From positions 100,544 to 164,543 of the forward strand of contig CAVQCO010000008.1 in the NCBI GenBank assembly GCA_963711065.1: 64,000 nt of DNA. The letters run 5' to 3'. Below are positions 26,669 through 33,986 of this stretch, piece by piece (position 1 is the stretch's first letter; every line of letters starts with the position of its first letter). The translations under genes and the position numbers were made by a program. The stretch comes from Bog-473 sp963711065. Lineage in GTDB: Bacteria > Actinomycetota > Acidimicrobiia > Acidimicrobiales > RAAP-2. A model generated the notes under the pieces. The model saw only the letters and a list, made by a program, of their open reading frames with translations, was not told the origin of the DNA and searched no databases.

Positions 26669-27877
26669 ATGACCACTACCAAGGGCCTCGATCCCGCCGG
26701 GCTCGACCGTCTGCACGACCGCCTCGCCGCGCAGGTGGAGCGGGGGGACGTCCCGGGCCTGGTCGCGCTGGTGGCACGCGGCCCCGACATGCACAGCGAA
26801 ACGCTCGGGTCGGCGGCGCTCGGCGACCCCACGCCCTTGCGGCGCGATGCCATCTTCCGCATCGCCTCGCTGTCCAAGCCGATCGCGGGGGCGGCGGCGA
26901 TGGCGCTCGTCGACGACGGCGTCCTGTCGCTCGGTGACCCGGTCGAGCGGTTCCTGCCCGAGCTCGCCGACCGCCGCGTGCTGCGCAGCGTGGAGAGCGC
27001 GCTGGACGACACGGTGCCCGCGGAGCGCTCCATCACCGTCGAGGACCTGCTGACGTTCCGCCTCGGCTTCGGCGCCATCATGGCGCCGCCGGGCACGTAC
27101 CCGATTCAGGACGCCGAGGCGGAGCTCGGGCTGATGACGCTGGGACCGCCCTGGCCCCCTCCCCCCTTCGGTTCCGACGAGTGGATCGGGCGGTTCGCCA
27201 CCCTGCCCCTCCTCCACCAGCCCGGCGCGGAGTGGCGCTACAACACCGGCGCTCAGGTGCTGGGGGTCCTGCTGGAGCGGGCGAGTGGGCAGCCGCTGGA
27301 GGCCTTCCTCCGGACGCGCCTGTTCGAGCCGCTCGGCATGGTGGACACCTCGTTCAGCGTCCCGGCGGAGAAGGTGGGCCGATTCACCACGGCCTACATC
27401 CCGGGCCCCACCGACTCTGAGCTGGTCGTGCTCGACCGGCCGATCGGCGGTTGGTGGAGCCAGCCGCCCGCCATGGCGAACGCAGCGGGCATGCTCGTCT
27501 CGACCATCGACGACCTGTGGGCCTTCGTGTCCCTGCTGCTGGCTGGGGGACGCCGCGAGGGTGAGCAGCTGCTGTCGGCGGGATCGGTGGCCGCCATGAC
27601 CCGTGACCACCTGACGGCCGCCCAGCGGGCCTCGTCGACACTCTTCCTCGGCCCGCTCGGCTGGGGCTACTGCATGGCGGCGCCGGGGCCGGTGCGCGGT
27701 GCGCCGCCCGTACCGTGGGGCTTCGGCTGGAACGGTGGCACGGGCACCGTCTGGTCGAGCGACCCGGTGCGCGGCCTCACGGGCATCCTGCTCTCCACCC
27801 GGGCCATGACCTCGCCCGAGCCGCCACCGCATTTCGTGGACTTCTGGGACGCCGCCTATTCAGCCGGGGCGGATTGA
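26669..27877 (+). CDS. Serine hydrolase of the beta-lactamase / DD-peptidase family
   Basis: The 402-residue product is a class C beta-lactamase-like esterase or peptidase. The nucleophile lies in ASLSKPI (Ser67, Lys70), the YxN motif is YNT (Tyr191), and the third motif region appears as WNGGTGT near the C-terminus, where an H/K-x-G is usual. There is no signal peptide or lipobox, so it is probably cytoplasmic and more likely an esterase than a lactamase. It stands alone between the MmcQ-like gene (divergent) and the stress protein gene. Confidence 0.88.
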   Translation: MTTTKGLDPAGLDRLHDRLAAQVERGDVPGLVALVARGPDMHSETLGSAALGDPTPLRRDAIFRIASLSKPIAGAAAMALVDDGVLSLGDPVERFLPELADRRVLRSVESALDDTVPAERSITVEDLLTFRLGFGAIMAPPGTYPIQDAEAELGLMTLGPPWPPPPFGSDEWIGRFATLPLLHQPGAEWRYNTGAQVLGVLLERASGQPLEAFLRTRLFEPLGMVDTSFSVPAEKVGRFTTAYIPGPTDSELVVLDRPIGGWWSQPPAMANAAGMLVSTIDDLWAFVSLLLAGGRREGEQLLSAGSVAAMTRDHLTAAQRASSTLFLGPLGWGYCMAAPGPVRGAPPVPWGFGWNGGTGTVWSSDPVRGLTGILLSTRAMTSPEPPPHFVDFWDAAYSAGAD

Positions 27878-27901
27878 GGGGAAAGCTCGCGCGGACCCAG
27901 C

Positions 27902-27907
27902 TACGCT
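27902..27907 (+). promoter_or_regulatory. Candidate -10 box TACGCT for the universal stress protein gene
   Basis: TACGCT lies 30 bases before the ATG and is followed by a purine-rich AAAAGGGGA ribosome binding site, so this gene would have a short leader, unlike its leaderless neighbours. Confidence 0.35.
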
Positions 27908-27937
27908 GAGCGCGTTGGCGGAAAAGGGGACGAACCT

Positions 27938-28375
27938 ATGTACAAGATTGTCGTGGTCGGCACCGATGGCTCTCCCACCGCCGACAAGGCCGTCCAGGCC
28001 GCGGCGGACATCGCGCGGTCGTGGGGCTCCGAGCTGCACATCGTGACGGCGGTGCGATCGCCCAGACCCGGCATGGCCTCGGCGACGGGTGCGCCCTTGG
28101 TGGACAGCGGTGTGGGGCAGGCCGTGGCCGAGGAGGCCGCCAAGAGTGTCGGCGAGGAAGCGATCAAGAAGCACGGCGAGGGCCTGAAGGCCGAGGCACA
28201 CGCGGCGCAGGGCAACCCCGACGACGTCATCCTGTCCGCAGCGGCTGACGTCGGGGCGGACCTGATCGTCGTCGGCAGCAAGGGCATGCGGGGCGCCCGG
28301 CGGTATCTCGGCAGTGTGCCGAACTCCGTGGCGCATGCGGCCCACTGCGCGGTGCTGGTCGCCAAGACCGACTGA
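27938..28375 (+). CDS. Universal stress protein (UspA family)
   Basis: The 145-residue single-domain USP begins MYKIVVVGTDGSPTADKAV and carries the ATP-binding loop as VVGSKGMRGARRYLGSVPNSV, which matches the G2xG9xG(S/T) pattern of ATP-binding members. It has an Ala/Gly-rich insertion around residues 45-65. It is preceded by AAAAGGGGA. It stands in an accessory region with no partner gene. Confidence 0.93.
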   Translation: MYKIVVVGTDGSPTADKAVQAAADIARSWGSELHIVTAVRSPRPGMASATGAPLVDSGVGQAVAEEAAKSVGEEAIKKHGEGLKAEAHAAQGNPDDVILSAAADVGADLIVVGSKGMRGARRYLGSVPNSVAHAAHCAVLVAKTD

Positions 28376-28481
28376 GGAGCGGGCCCCGCTCCCAACGACA
28401 ATGGACGAGGCGCGCATCGGTGTCGCCGGGCAGGCTCGGCCGGGCGCGTGCGAAGGACTTGGAACCTGGGACGGTGGTTCG

Positions 28482-29213
28482 ATGAAGACCGACTACTTCG
28501 GTGGGTGGATCGCCCAGAACTACGACGCCGACACGCAGATCTCCGACCCGGCCTTCGTCGGCCCCGTCGTCGACTTCCTGGTCGACCTGGCAGCCGGCGG
28601 TGCCGCCCTCGAGCTCGGCATCGGCACGGGCCGCATCGCGCTTCCGCTGAGCGAGCGTGGTGTCGCGGTGCACGGGATCGACCTGTCCCCCGACATGGTG
28701 GCGGAGCTGCAGGCGAAGCCGGGAGCCGACGCCATCGGCGTGACGGTGGGCGACTTCGCGTCGACCCGGGTGGACGGGAGTTTCCGGCTCGCCTACCTCG
28801 TCTACAACACCATCGAGAACCTCACGACCCAGGACGAGCAGGTGGCGTGCTTCCGCAACGTGGCGGCACACCTGGACCCCGGAGGGTGCTTCGTGATTGA
28901 GGTAGAGGTGCCCCAGATCCGACGCCTCCCACCGGGCGAGACGGTGCGGGCGTTCGACGTCAGCCCGCACCACCTCGGCTTCGACGAGATGGACGTCGCC
29001 CAGCAACTCGGCGTCTCGCACCACTACTGGCTCAAGGACGGCCGGTCCGGGACGTTCTCCATGCCGTTCCGCTTCGCCTGGCCGGCTGAGCTCGACCTGA
29101 TGGCGCGTCTTGCGGGACTGTCCCTGCGCGAGCGTTGGGGCGACTGGAACCGCGAGCCGTTCACGAGCGACAGCCCCAAGCACGTGTCGGTCTGGGACAA
29201 GCCTGCTCGCTAG
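28482..29213 (+). CDS. SAM-dependent methyltransferase (class I)
   Basis: The 243-residue protein has motif I ALELGIGTGRIALPL (about residues 44-58), motif II GIDLSPDMV and motif IV FRLAYLVYNTIENL. It begins MKTDYFGGWIAQNYD, a start common to small-molecule methyltransferases. ATG 28482 is preferred, although the frame is open to 28314 through the end of the stress protein gene, and the ribosome binding site is weak. The substrate is unknown. The 3' end overlaps the convergent GNAT gene by four bases. Confidence 0.87.
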   Translation: MKTDYFGGWIAQNYDADTQISDPAFVGPVVDFLVDLAAGGAALELGIGTGRIALPLSERGVAVHGIDLSPDMVAELQAKPGADAIGVTVGDFASTRVDGSFRLAYLVYNTIENLTTQDEQVACFRNVAAHLDPGGCFVIEVEVPQIRRLPPGETVRAFDVSPHHLGFDEMDVAQQLGVSHHYWLKDGRSGTFSMPFRFAWPAELDLMARLAGLSLRERWGDWNREPFTSDSPKHVSVWDKPAR

Positions 29214-29665
29214 CTCAAAGGAGCCCAGACGAAGAGGTCCTGCGCCTCGCCGAAGGCGGAGCGGCGCCAGAACGGCAGGGACCGCTCGTTGGGATGCGTG
29301 ATGACGCGCTCCAGCCCTTCGTCGGCGGCGCGTGCGAGAAGCGCCTCGACGAGCAGGGTCGCCACGCCGCGCCGACGGTGATCCCGGAGCACGAAGAGGT
29401 TCCCGAGATACCCCCAACCGCCGGAGGGCAGGCGCGGTCTCGGCATCCGATCGATCACGAGGAGGTTCACCATGCCGACCGGGTGCTCGCCCTCGCGGGC
29501 GACCCAGAAGGTCCGCCACCCGTGCTGCGCGTCAATCCAGGAGGTGAACCGGTCGGCAAAGCCGGCATCGTCGTCGCCCGGCTGCACCTCACCCGTCCAC
29601 GCGTTGCGGAGCTGCGCCAGCACCGAGCGGTCAGGCTCCGTGGCAACCTGCACCGTCGTCACCAT
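29210..29665 (-). CDS. GNAT family N-acetyltransferase
   Basis: This 151-residue acetyltransferase has the acetyl-CoA loop as LFVLRDHRRRGVATLLVEAL (the R/QxxGxG/A pattern) and HPNERSLPFWRRSAF at the C-terminal end. ATG 29665 follows GGAGG at six bases on the minus strand, and a TATCCT box (plus-strand 29686-29691) lies upstream. The reading frame stays open for a further 1.37 kb upstream to 31036 across an opposite-strand gene and into a membrane protein gene; I treat this as chance, but a fused prediction is possible. Confidence 0.85.
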   Translation of the reverse strand: MVTTVQVATEPDRSVLAQLRNAWTGEVQPGDDDAGFADRFTSWIDAQHGWRTFWVAREGEHPVGMVNLLVIDRMPRPRLPSGGWGYLGNLFVLRDHRRRGVATLLVEALLARAADEGLERVITHPNERSLPFWRRSAFGEAQDLFVWAPLS

Positions 29666-29770
29666 CACGGACCTCCGAGTGGGTGAGGATACAGAGCCGG
29701 ACGATCCCGTCGCCGTGCCGGCGTCATTCGAAGCGATGCTGACGGGCGGTCGAACGTGCGAAGGTGGAGG

Positions 29771-30352
29771 ATGCTGCTCGTTCTGGTCACGGGGCTGCCG
29801 GCGACGGGCAAGTCCACGATGGCCCAGGTGGCGGCGGACGAGTTGGGGTCGGCGCTGCTCGGCCACGACTGGACGATGAGCGGGCTTCGCCCTTATGGAG
29901 AGCTCCAGGAGACCCTCGATGCGATGGACCCTCCGGGCCACCGCGTGGTCGGGTGGTCGATCATGTGGGCGCTGGCCCGGGCCCAGCTCCGGATCGGGTC
30001 GTCGGTCGTGCTCGACGGGGTGGCCCGCGCCCCGGAGGTGGCCGGGACCCGTCTGGTTGCGGAAGAAGAAGGTGCCCGGAGCCTGGTGGTCATGACCCGG
30101 TGCGCCGACGCCGGCATCCATCGGGCGCGGGTGGACGGCCGACAACGTCAGATCCCGAACTGGTACGAGCTCGACTGGGAGCACGTGGCGCGCTCGCGTG
30201 CCGCGTGGGCCGCACCGGTAGACGTCGACCTCGTCCTCGAGGCGACGGATCCGGTCCATGGCAACGCGGACGCCCTCCGGGCGGCCATCGCCTCGCTCTC
30301 CGGACGCCCCGGCCCCGCCGGGGCGCGCCGAGGACACGGCGACCGAGGGTGA
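29771..30352 (+). CDS. P-loop kinase-like protein (AAA family ATPase)
   Basis: The 193-residue protein begins MLLVLVTGLPATGKSTMAQ, a Walker A of the small zeta-toxin/gluconate kinase-like group, and has SVVLDGVARAPEVA as a likely Walker B with Asp and LIDH-like downstream basic residues RARVDGRQRQIPNW. This layout (GxPGxGKST, then a conserved R-rich lid) suggests phosphorylation of a small molecule. ATG 29771 directly follows GGAGG, too close to be its own ribosome site, so GTG 29756 in the same frame is an alternative. The opposite strand is open throughout. Substrate unknown. Confidence 0.75.
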   Translation: MLLVLVTGLPATGKSTMAQVAADELGSALLGHDWTMSGLRPYGELQETLDAMDPPGHRVVGWSIMWALARAQLRIGSSVVLDGVARAPEVAGTRLVAEEEGARSLVVMTRCADAGIHRARVDGRQRQIPNWYELDWEHVARSRAAWAAPVDVDLVLEATDPVHGNADALRAAIASLSGRPGPAGARRGHGDRG

Positions 30353-31036
30353 GGCGGCGGGAGCGGCCTGGCGCTGACGGAGCATCGACCCGCTCAAGAC
30401 CAGCATGACGACGAGGAACCCGACATAGGCGCCCCAGCCGATGACGAGCCAGGCCTTGCCGTGGTAGCTGCTGAACGTGACGCCGATCCACACCGCGATT
30501 CCGTTGAAGACGGCGACGACCAGACCCACCCACCCGAGCCACGGTGCCGCCAGCTCGCCCCGCAGCATCGCCCACCCCAGGGAGCCGAGGAACACCATCG
30601 TCATCACGGAGGTCGCGGAGAAGAAGATCGTGTTGAGGTCGCCCAGCATCCGCACGAGTGACGGGTCACCGACGCCACCGGGTTGGGCGTCCATGAAGGC
30701 GAGGACGACCGTCGGCAGCGCCGCCATGGCCGTCGTGACGGCGACCCCGATGCCCGAGGCGAACACCACGGGCGCCAGCGACTCCTCACCGCCCTCTGCC
30801 CGGGCGAGCACGCGGTGCAGGTAGCCGACGAACCACAGGAGCGCCGCCGCGGCGAAGAAGTCGAAGATCATGCCGGCCTGCAGGGCCGCATGGTGGTCGT
30901 GGACCCACGCCAGCGTCGCCGCCGGCGTCGCGTCGACCCGCGGTTGCTGGGGATAGATGAAGCCGGAAAGCACGGCTAGCAGCACGAAGGTCAGACCACT
31001 TGCCGCGCCGACGCGTTCGAACGTGCGGTCATGCAT
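30353..31036 (-). CDS. Integral membrane protein of DUF4386-like type (3' end uncertain)
   Basis: From ATG 31036 the protein reads MHDRTFERVGAASGLTFVLL and has about six hydrophobic segments, the last ending near 30385 in GFLVVMLVLSGSMLRQ. A low-complexity Ala/Ser/Pro tail follows. There is no stop in this frame until 29210, so the coordinate given is where the convergent kinase gene ends, not a true stop; the protein is either extended, fused in frame to the GNAT domain, or the sequence has lost its stop by a shift. A GGGGGA site and a TATATT box precede the start. It resembles DUF4386-type proteins in its six-helix layout; function unknown. Confidence 0.6.
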
Positions 31037-31072
31037 TTGGTTCCCCCTTTTTCCTTCTGGAAGGGCAGCGTC

Positions 31073-31078
31073 AATATA
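31073..31078 (-). promoter_or_regulatory. Candidate -10 box TATATT for the membrane protein gene
   Basis: TATATT on the minus strand lies about 36 bases before ATG 31036 and stands out as AT-rich in this DNA. A GGGGGA ribosome site lies between them. Confidence 0.35.
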
Positions 31079-31158
31079 GGACCAAAGGCCCGTGCGGGCG
31101 TGGACGCCGCAGAACCGAGCACGGGGAGAAACCCGTTGGTGGGTCGTATCCCCGCTCC

Positions 31159-31435
31159 ATGCGTCAGCAGCTGCCCAAGTTCGGTTTCCTGTCGGGCGTC
31201 GCCACGCTTGTCGTCGGGATCGCGCTCACGGTGACGCTCGCGGTGCTCCGGAGCCGCTGCACCCGCCGGCGCCGCCAGTTCGCACGGTGACCTGACGTCA
31301 GCCAGCGCCTCGTGCCAGGGCTCCACCCCCTTCATCCACTGGAGCTACCTGCTGTTGACCCTCGCCGCCGTGATGGTCGTTGCCGCCGCGCTGACAGGGA
31401 CGATCACCGCCCGCCGCGGGCCGGAAGGCGACTGA
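31159..31435 (+). CDS. Small two-helix membrane protein, frame probably broken near 31249
   Basis: ATG 31159 opens a frame encoding MRQQLPKFGFLSGV and a hydrophobic helix (LVVGIALTVTLAVL), which then runs into an Arg-rich end and stops at 31290. In the +1 frame the sequence continues GAAAPAGAASSHGDLTSASA and then a second clear helix (WSYLLLTLAAVMVVAAAL) with stop 31433-31435. Dropping one C at 31248-31249 joins them into a protein of about 91 residues with two helices and a Ser/Gly loop. The shift has the same phase and CTC context as those in known genes. I do not recognise the family. If no error exists, only the 43-residue first part is made. Confidence 0.45.
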
Positions 31436-31444
31436 CGCGACGAG

Positions 31445-31630
31445 TCAGTGGCGCTTGCGCCGGTCGTGTTTGGACTGGGCTCGCTTCGCCTTCCGGTTTT
31501 GACGGCTGGCGTCACTGTGGGTCGTGTGCACCTCCTCGCGTGCGAGGTTCTTCCGTCGACGGGACATGCTGGTGATACCCGCGAAGACGAGGACAACGGC
31601 CAGCAGACTGAAGATCAGGATGTAGAACAT
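31445..31630 (-). CDS. Small membrane protein with basic tail
   Basis: This 61-residue product is MFYILIFSLLAVVLVFAGIT followed by a highly charged, Arg/Lys/His-rich cytoplasmic tail ending KHDRRKRH. One transmembrane helix (about 2-20) with a positive C-terminus suggests an N-out, C-in single-pass protein. The ribosome site is weak. It converges with the two-helix gene and lies downstream of a methyltransferase gene on the same strand, 56 bases away. I do not recognise it. Confidence 0.5.
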   Translation of the reverse strand: MFYILIFSLLAVVLVFAGITSMSRRRKNLAREEVHTTHSDASRQNRKAKRAQSKHDRRKRH

Positions 31631-31686
31631 GAACCCATTAGAGCATGCGGACCGAAAAGGGTTCGTTGCCTCGAACCGGACCGGCT

Positions 31687-32415
31687 CTACTCGGTGTGCT
31701 GGGCGATGAACACGAACTCCCGGCCGGGTCGATCGGGGGCGTCGCGAACCTCCCGAACGGCGAACGCGGCGTCGGCCAGGGAGCGCGTCAGCTCTTCTCG
31801 TGTCCGGAATCGCAGCGTGGAGTCCGACGTCAGCACTACGCCGTCTCTCTCGAACGCGAACGTGGAGCGGAAGGAGACCAGAGGTTCCTGGATCTCCGTC
31901 ACCTCGGTCCAACTTCTCACGGTGCCGATGTCCAAGATGTCTGCGCGTGCGTGGGTCAGGTCCGGGGTCCATCTCTGCCACGCCCGATCCCGGGGCACGC
32001 GGGTCTCGAAGACGAGTCGTCCTGCCGGCCGCAACGCGTGGCCGATCGCTCTGAGCGTCGCCGTCCAGTCGTCGTCGGTCAGGAACACTTGTGCGACGTT
32101 GCCCGTCATCGTGGCCAGATCGACGTGCAGAGGCGGCAACGCCCCCGTGTCGCCGAAGATCCAGCGGACCCCGTCGGCACCCGGCTTCGTCCGTGCCACC
32201 TCGAGCGAAGCCGCCGCCGGATCCAGCCCGACGACGGAGACACCACGGCGGGCAAGCAGGCAGGCGAAGGTGCCCGTCCCACACCCCACGTCGAGGACAG
32301 AACGGGCTCGGAACTCGTCAACGAGCGCCGCGTAGACCTCGAGGTCGGTGCGCACGGGGTCCAGGGGGTCGTACACCCGCGCCAGCCGGGGATCCTCATA
32401 GTGCGCATCGACCAC
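31687..32415 (-). CDS. SAM-dependent methyltransferase (class I)
   Basis: The 242-residue protein has motif I SVLDVGCGTGTFACLLARRG (about residues 39-58), motif II VVGLDPAAASLEVAR and motif III GDTGALP; the C-terminal half is a beta-sandwich-like region typical of ubiquinone/menaquinone-type or trans-aconitate-type relatives. GTG 32415 follows TAGCGT by seven bases, a leaderless arrangement. The substrate is unknown. It is unrelated in detail to the methyltransferase at 28482. Confidence 0.88.
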   Translation of the reverse strand: MVDAHYEDPRLARVYDPLDPVRTDLEVYAALVDEFRARSVLDVGCGTGTFACLLARRGVSVVGLDPAAASLEVARTKPGADGVRWIFGDTGALPPLHVDLATMTGNVAQVFLTDDDWTATLRAIGHALRPAGRLVFETRVPRDRAWQRWTPDLTHARADILDIGTVRSWTEVTEIQEPLVSFRSTFAFERDGVVLTSDSTLRFRTREELTRSLADAAFAVREVRDAPDRPGREFVFIAQHTE

Positions 32416-32422
32416 GACGTCG

Positions 32423-32428
32423 ACGCTA
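32423..32428 (-). promoter_or_regulatory. -10 box TAGCGT of a leaderless methyltransferase promoter
   Basis: On the minus strand TAGCGT is followed by seven bases and GTG 32415. It lies just downstream of GC hairpins that follow the upstream gene. Confidence 0.45.
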
Positions 32429-32432
32429 CGTT

Positions 32433-32456
32433 GCCCGCAAGCGGGCGCTGCGCCCG
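32433..32456 (-). terminator. GC hairpin after the secreted DUF1906-type gene
   Basis: Two overlapping stems can form: GCCCGC with GCGGGC (32433-32446) and CGGGCG with CGCCCG (32442-32456, three-base loop). They start 13 bases after the stop at 32469. There is no T tract, so the call is tentative. Confidence 0.3.
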
Positions 32457-32468
32457 GCCGGCCCGGGT

Positions 32469-33986
32469 TCAGCAGGCGTAGTCCTCGTCGTACTGCTGAC
32501 TGTCGTACTGCACGATCTCGGGCGGTCCGGGCAGCTGGTCACCCTTCGCCACCCGGTTCTGGTAGTCGGCGCACGATCCTGGCCCGCTGGCGGGGCTGAG
32601 GTAGTCGGCCATCCAATAGGGGACCGAGGGCGTGTAGTTGCCGACGATGGAGTTCCACACGTCCGGGCTGGCGTAGATGCCGACGTCGGGGATGCCCTCG
32701 GTCTCGTGCAGGGCGCTGAGAGCGCCTTGGACGAACTGTGCGTTCTCGCTGAAGTTGCCCGACCAATTGGCGCTGGCCGTCTCGACGTCGAGCCACCACG
32801 GGATGGTGGTCGACCCGGCGCCTGCGTTCTGCGCGTCCGTGTAGGCGGACACGCCCGCCTGGTAGCCGGCGTTGCAGGAGGTGTCGCCGAGGCACCCCGG
32901 CTCGCTGGTGGACGAGGTCCCGTACGTCAGGTAGGTGTAGAGGTTCAAGCCGCCGCCCGCCCACGCCGCCTCTTGGGCCAGGCAGGGATTGGTCGCACTC
33001 GACGACGCACCGTCGACCTGCACGATGCCGATCTGGTGGTCGCCGGAGGGGAACGAATTGCACTGGTAGTTGCTGATGTCGTAGCCGTACGCGCCCGAAG
33101 GGAAGGTCCCGCCCACGAAGGACCCGTTCCCGGGTGCGTCGGCCATGCCGACGATCGGCCTGTTGAGGGGCGAGGGTGCGGACCCGAAGTACTTCGCGGC
33201 GCCGAAGTTCGAGACGAGGCCGGCGGTGTCGGAGAACCAGTAGCCGCTGCCGTCGGGGATCGCGGCCGCTGCGGCGATCGGGTGCTTCAGGGGCAGGCCG
33301 CCGAGCGATCCGTAGAAGGGCGCCGTGCCGAAGCTGAAGATGCCCCCGTCGGAGGCGACCAGGAAGTAGCCGCCGCCGCTCGGGCCCGTGATCATGCCGA
33401 TGACGGGCTTGTTCAACACGAGGCTGCCCGTGCTGCCGTGGAACGCCGCGTCGCCATAGCTGAAGATGCCACCGTCCGAGGCGACCAGCCAGTACCCGCT
33501 GCCGCTGGGCGTGGCTGCCATGCCCACCACCGGCTTGTTGAGATGCATGCTGCCGGTGGAGCCGTAGAAGCCGGCGTCGCCGTAGTCGAAGATGCCCCCG
33601 TCGGAGGCGACGAGCCAGTAGCCCTTGCCGTCGGGGGTGGCCGCCATCCCCACCACGGGCTTGTTGAGCGTCATGCTGCCGGTGCTGCCATAGAACTGGG
33701 CGTCGCCGTACGCGAAGATCCCGCCGTCCGAGGCGACCAGCCAGTACCCGCCGCCGTCGGGCGTCGAGGCCATGCCCACGATCGGCTTGTTGAGGGCGAT
33801 GCTCCCCGTCGATCCGTAGAAGGGTGCACCGCCGAAGCTGAAGATCCCGCCGTCGGACGCCACCAGCCAGTAGGCGGGGACCGTCGCGGCGCCCGCGGGC
33901 GCCGCGACCTGCGTCAGCGCCACGCCCATGAGGCCGAGCAGCGGCAGTGCTGTGACCAGCACGGCGAGTCCGAGGCGACGGATCAA
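32469..33986 (-). CDS. Secreted protein: six VASDGG repeats plus DUF1906-like glycoside-hydrolase-fold domain
   Basis: The 505-residue product has a signal peptide (IRRLGLAVLVTALPLLGLMG, cleavage near APAGAA), six 42-residue YWLVASDGGIF repeats (about residues 39-288), and a C-terminal domain from GAYGYDISNYQC onward. That domain has VQVDGAS, LYTYLTYG, IPWWLDVETASANW and GIYASPDVWN, the layout of DUF1906/Rv2525c-like, GH25-fold proteins, and six cysteines. Asp and Glu in LDVE could act in hydrolysis. TTG 33986 overlaps the aroG stop (TTGA), so its start is unusual; later Leu/Val codons are alternatives. A cell-wall role is likely but inferred. Confidence 0.83.
   Translation of the reverse strand: MIRRLGLAVLVTALPLLGLMGVALTQVAAPAGAATVPAYWLVASDGGIFSFGGAPFYGSTGSIALNKPIVGMASTPDGGGYWLVASDGGIFAYGDAQFYGSTGSMTLNKPVVGMAATPDGKGYWLVASDGGIFDYGDAGFYGSTGSMHLNKPVVGMAATPSGSGYWLVASDGGIFSYGDAAFHGSTGSLVLNKPVIGMITGPSGGGYFLVASDGGIFSFGTAPFYGSLGGLPLKHPIAAAAAIPDGSGYWFSDTAGLVSNFGAAKYFGSAPSPLNRPIVGMADAPGNGSFVGGTFPSGAYGYDISNYQCNSFPSGDHQIGIVQVDGASSSATNPCLAQEAAWAGGGLNLYTYLTYGTSSTSEPGCLGDTSCNAGYQAGVSAYTDAQNAGAGSTTIPWWLDVETASANWSGNFSENAQFVQGALSALHETEGIPDVGIYASPDVWNSIVGNYTPSVPYWMADYLSPASGPGSCADYQNRVAKGDQLPGPPEIVQYDSQQYDEDYAC
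33123..33872 (-). repeat. Six tandem 126-base repeats encoding YWLVASDGGIF units
   Basis: The first five units keep (Y)(W/F)LVASDGGIF, a GS(T/L)G turn and P(I/V)xGM; the sixth is degenerate (YWFSDTAGLVSNFG). They are one residue longer than the units at 13523-14245 and differ mainly in Gly/Asp for Asn at the loop, so the two arrays are related but diverged. Confidence 0.85.

Noticed and set aside
26669..27877. Beta-lactamase antibiotic-resistance gene
   Set aside because: The protein has the serine hydrolase motifs but no signal peptide, and this family is mostly esterases; resistance cannot be claimed.
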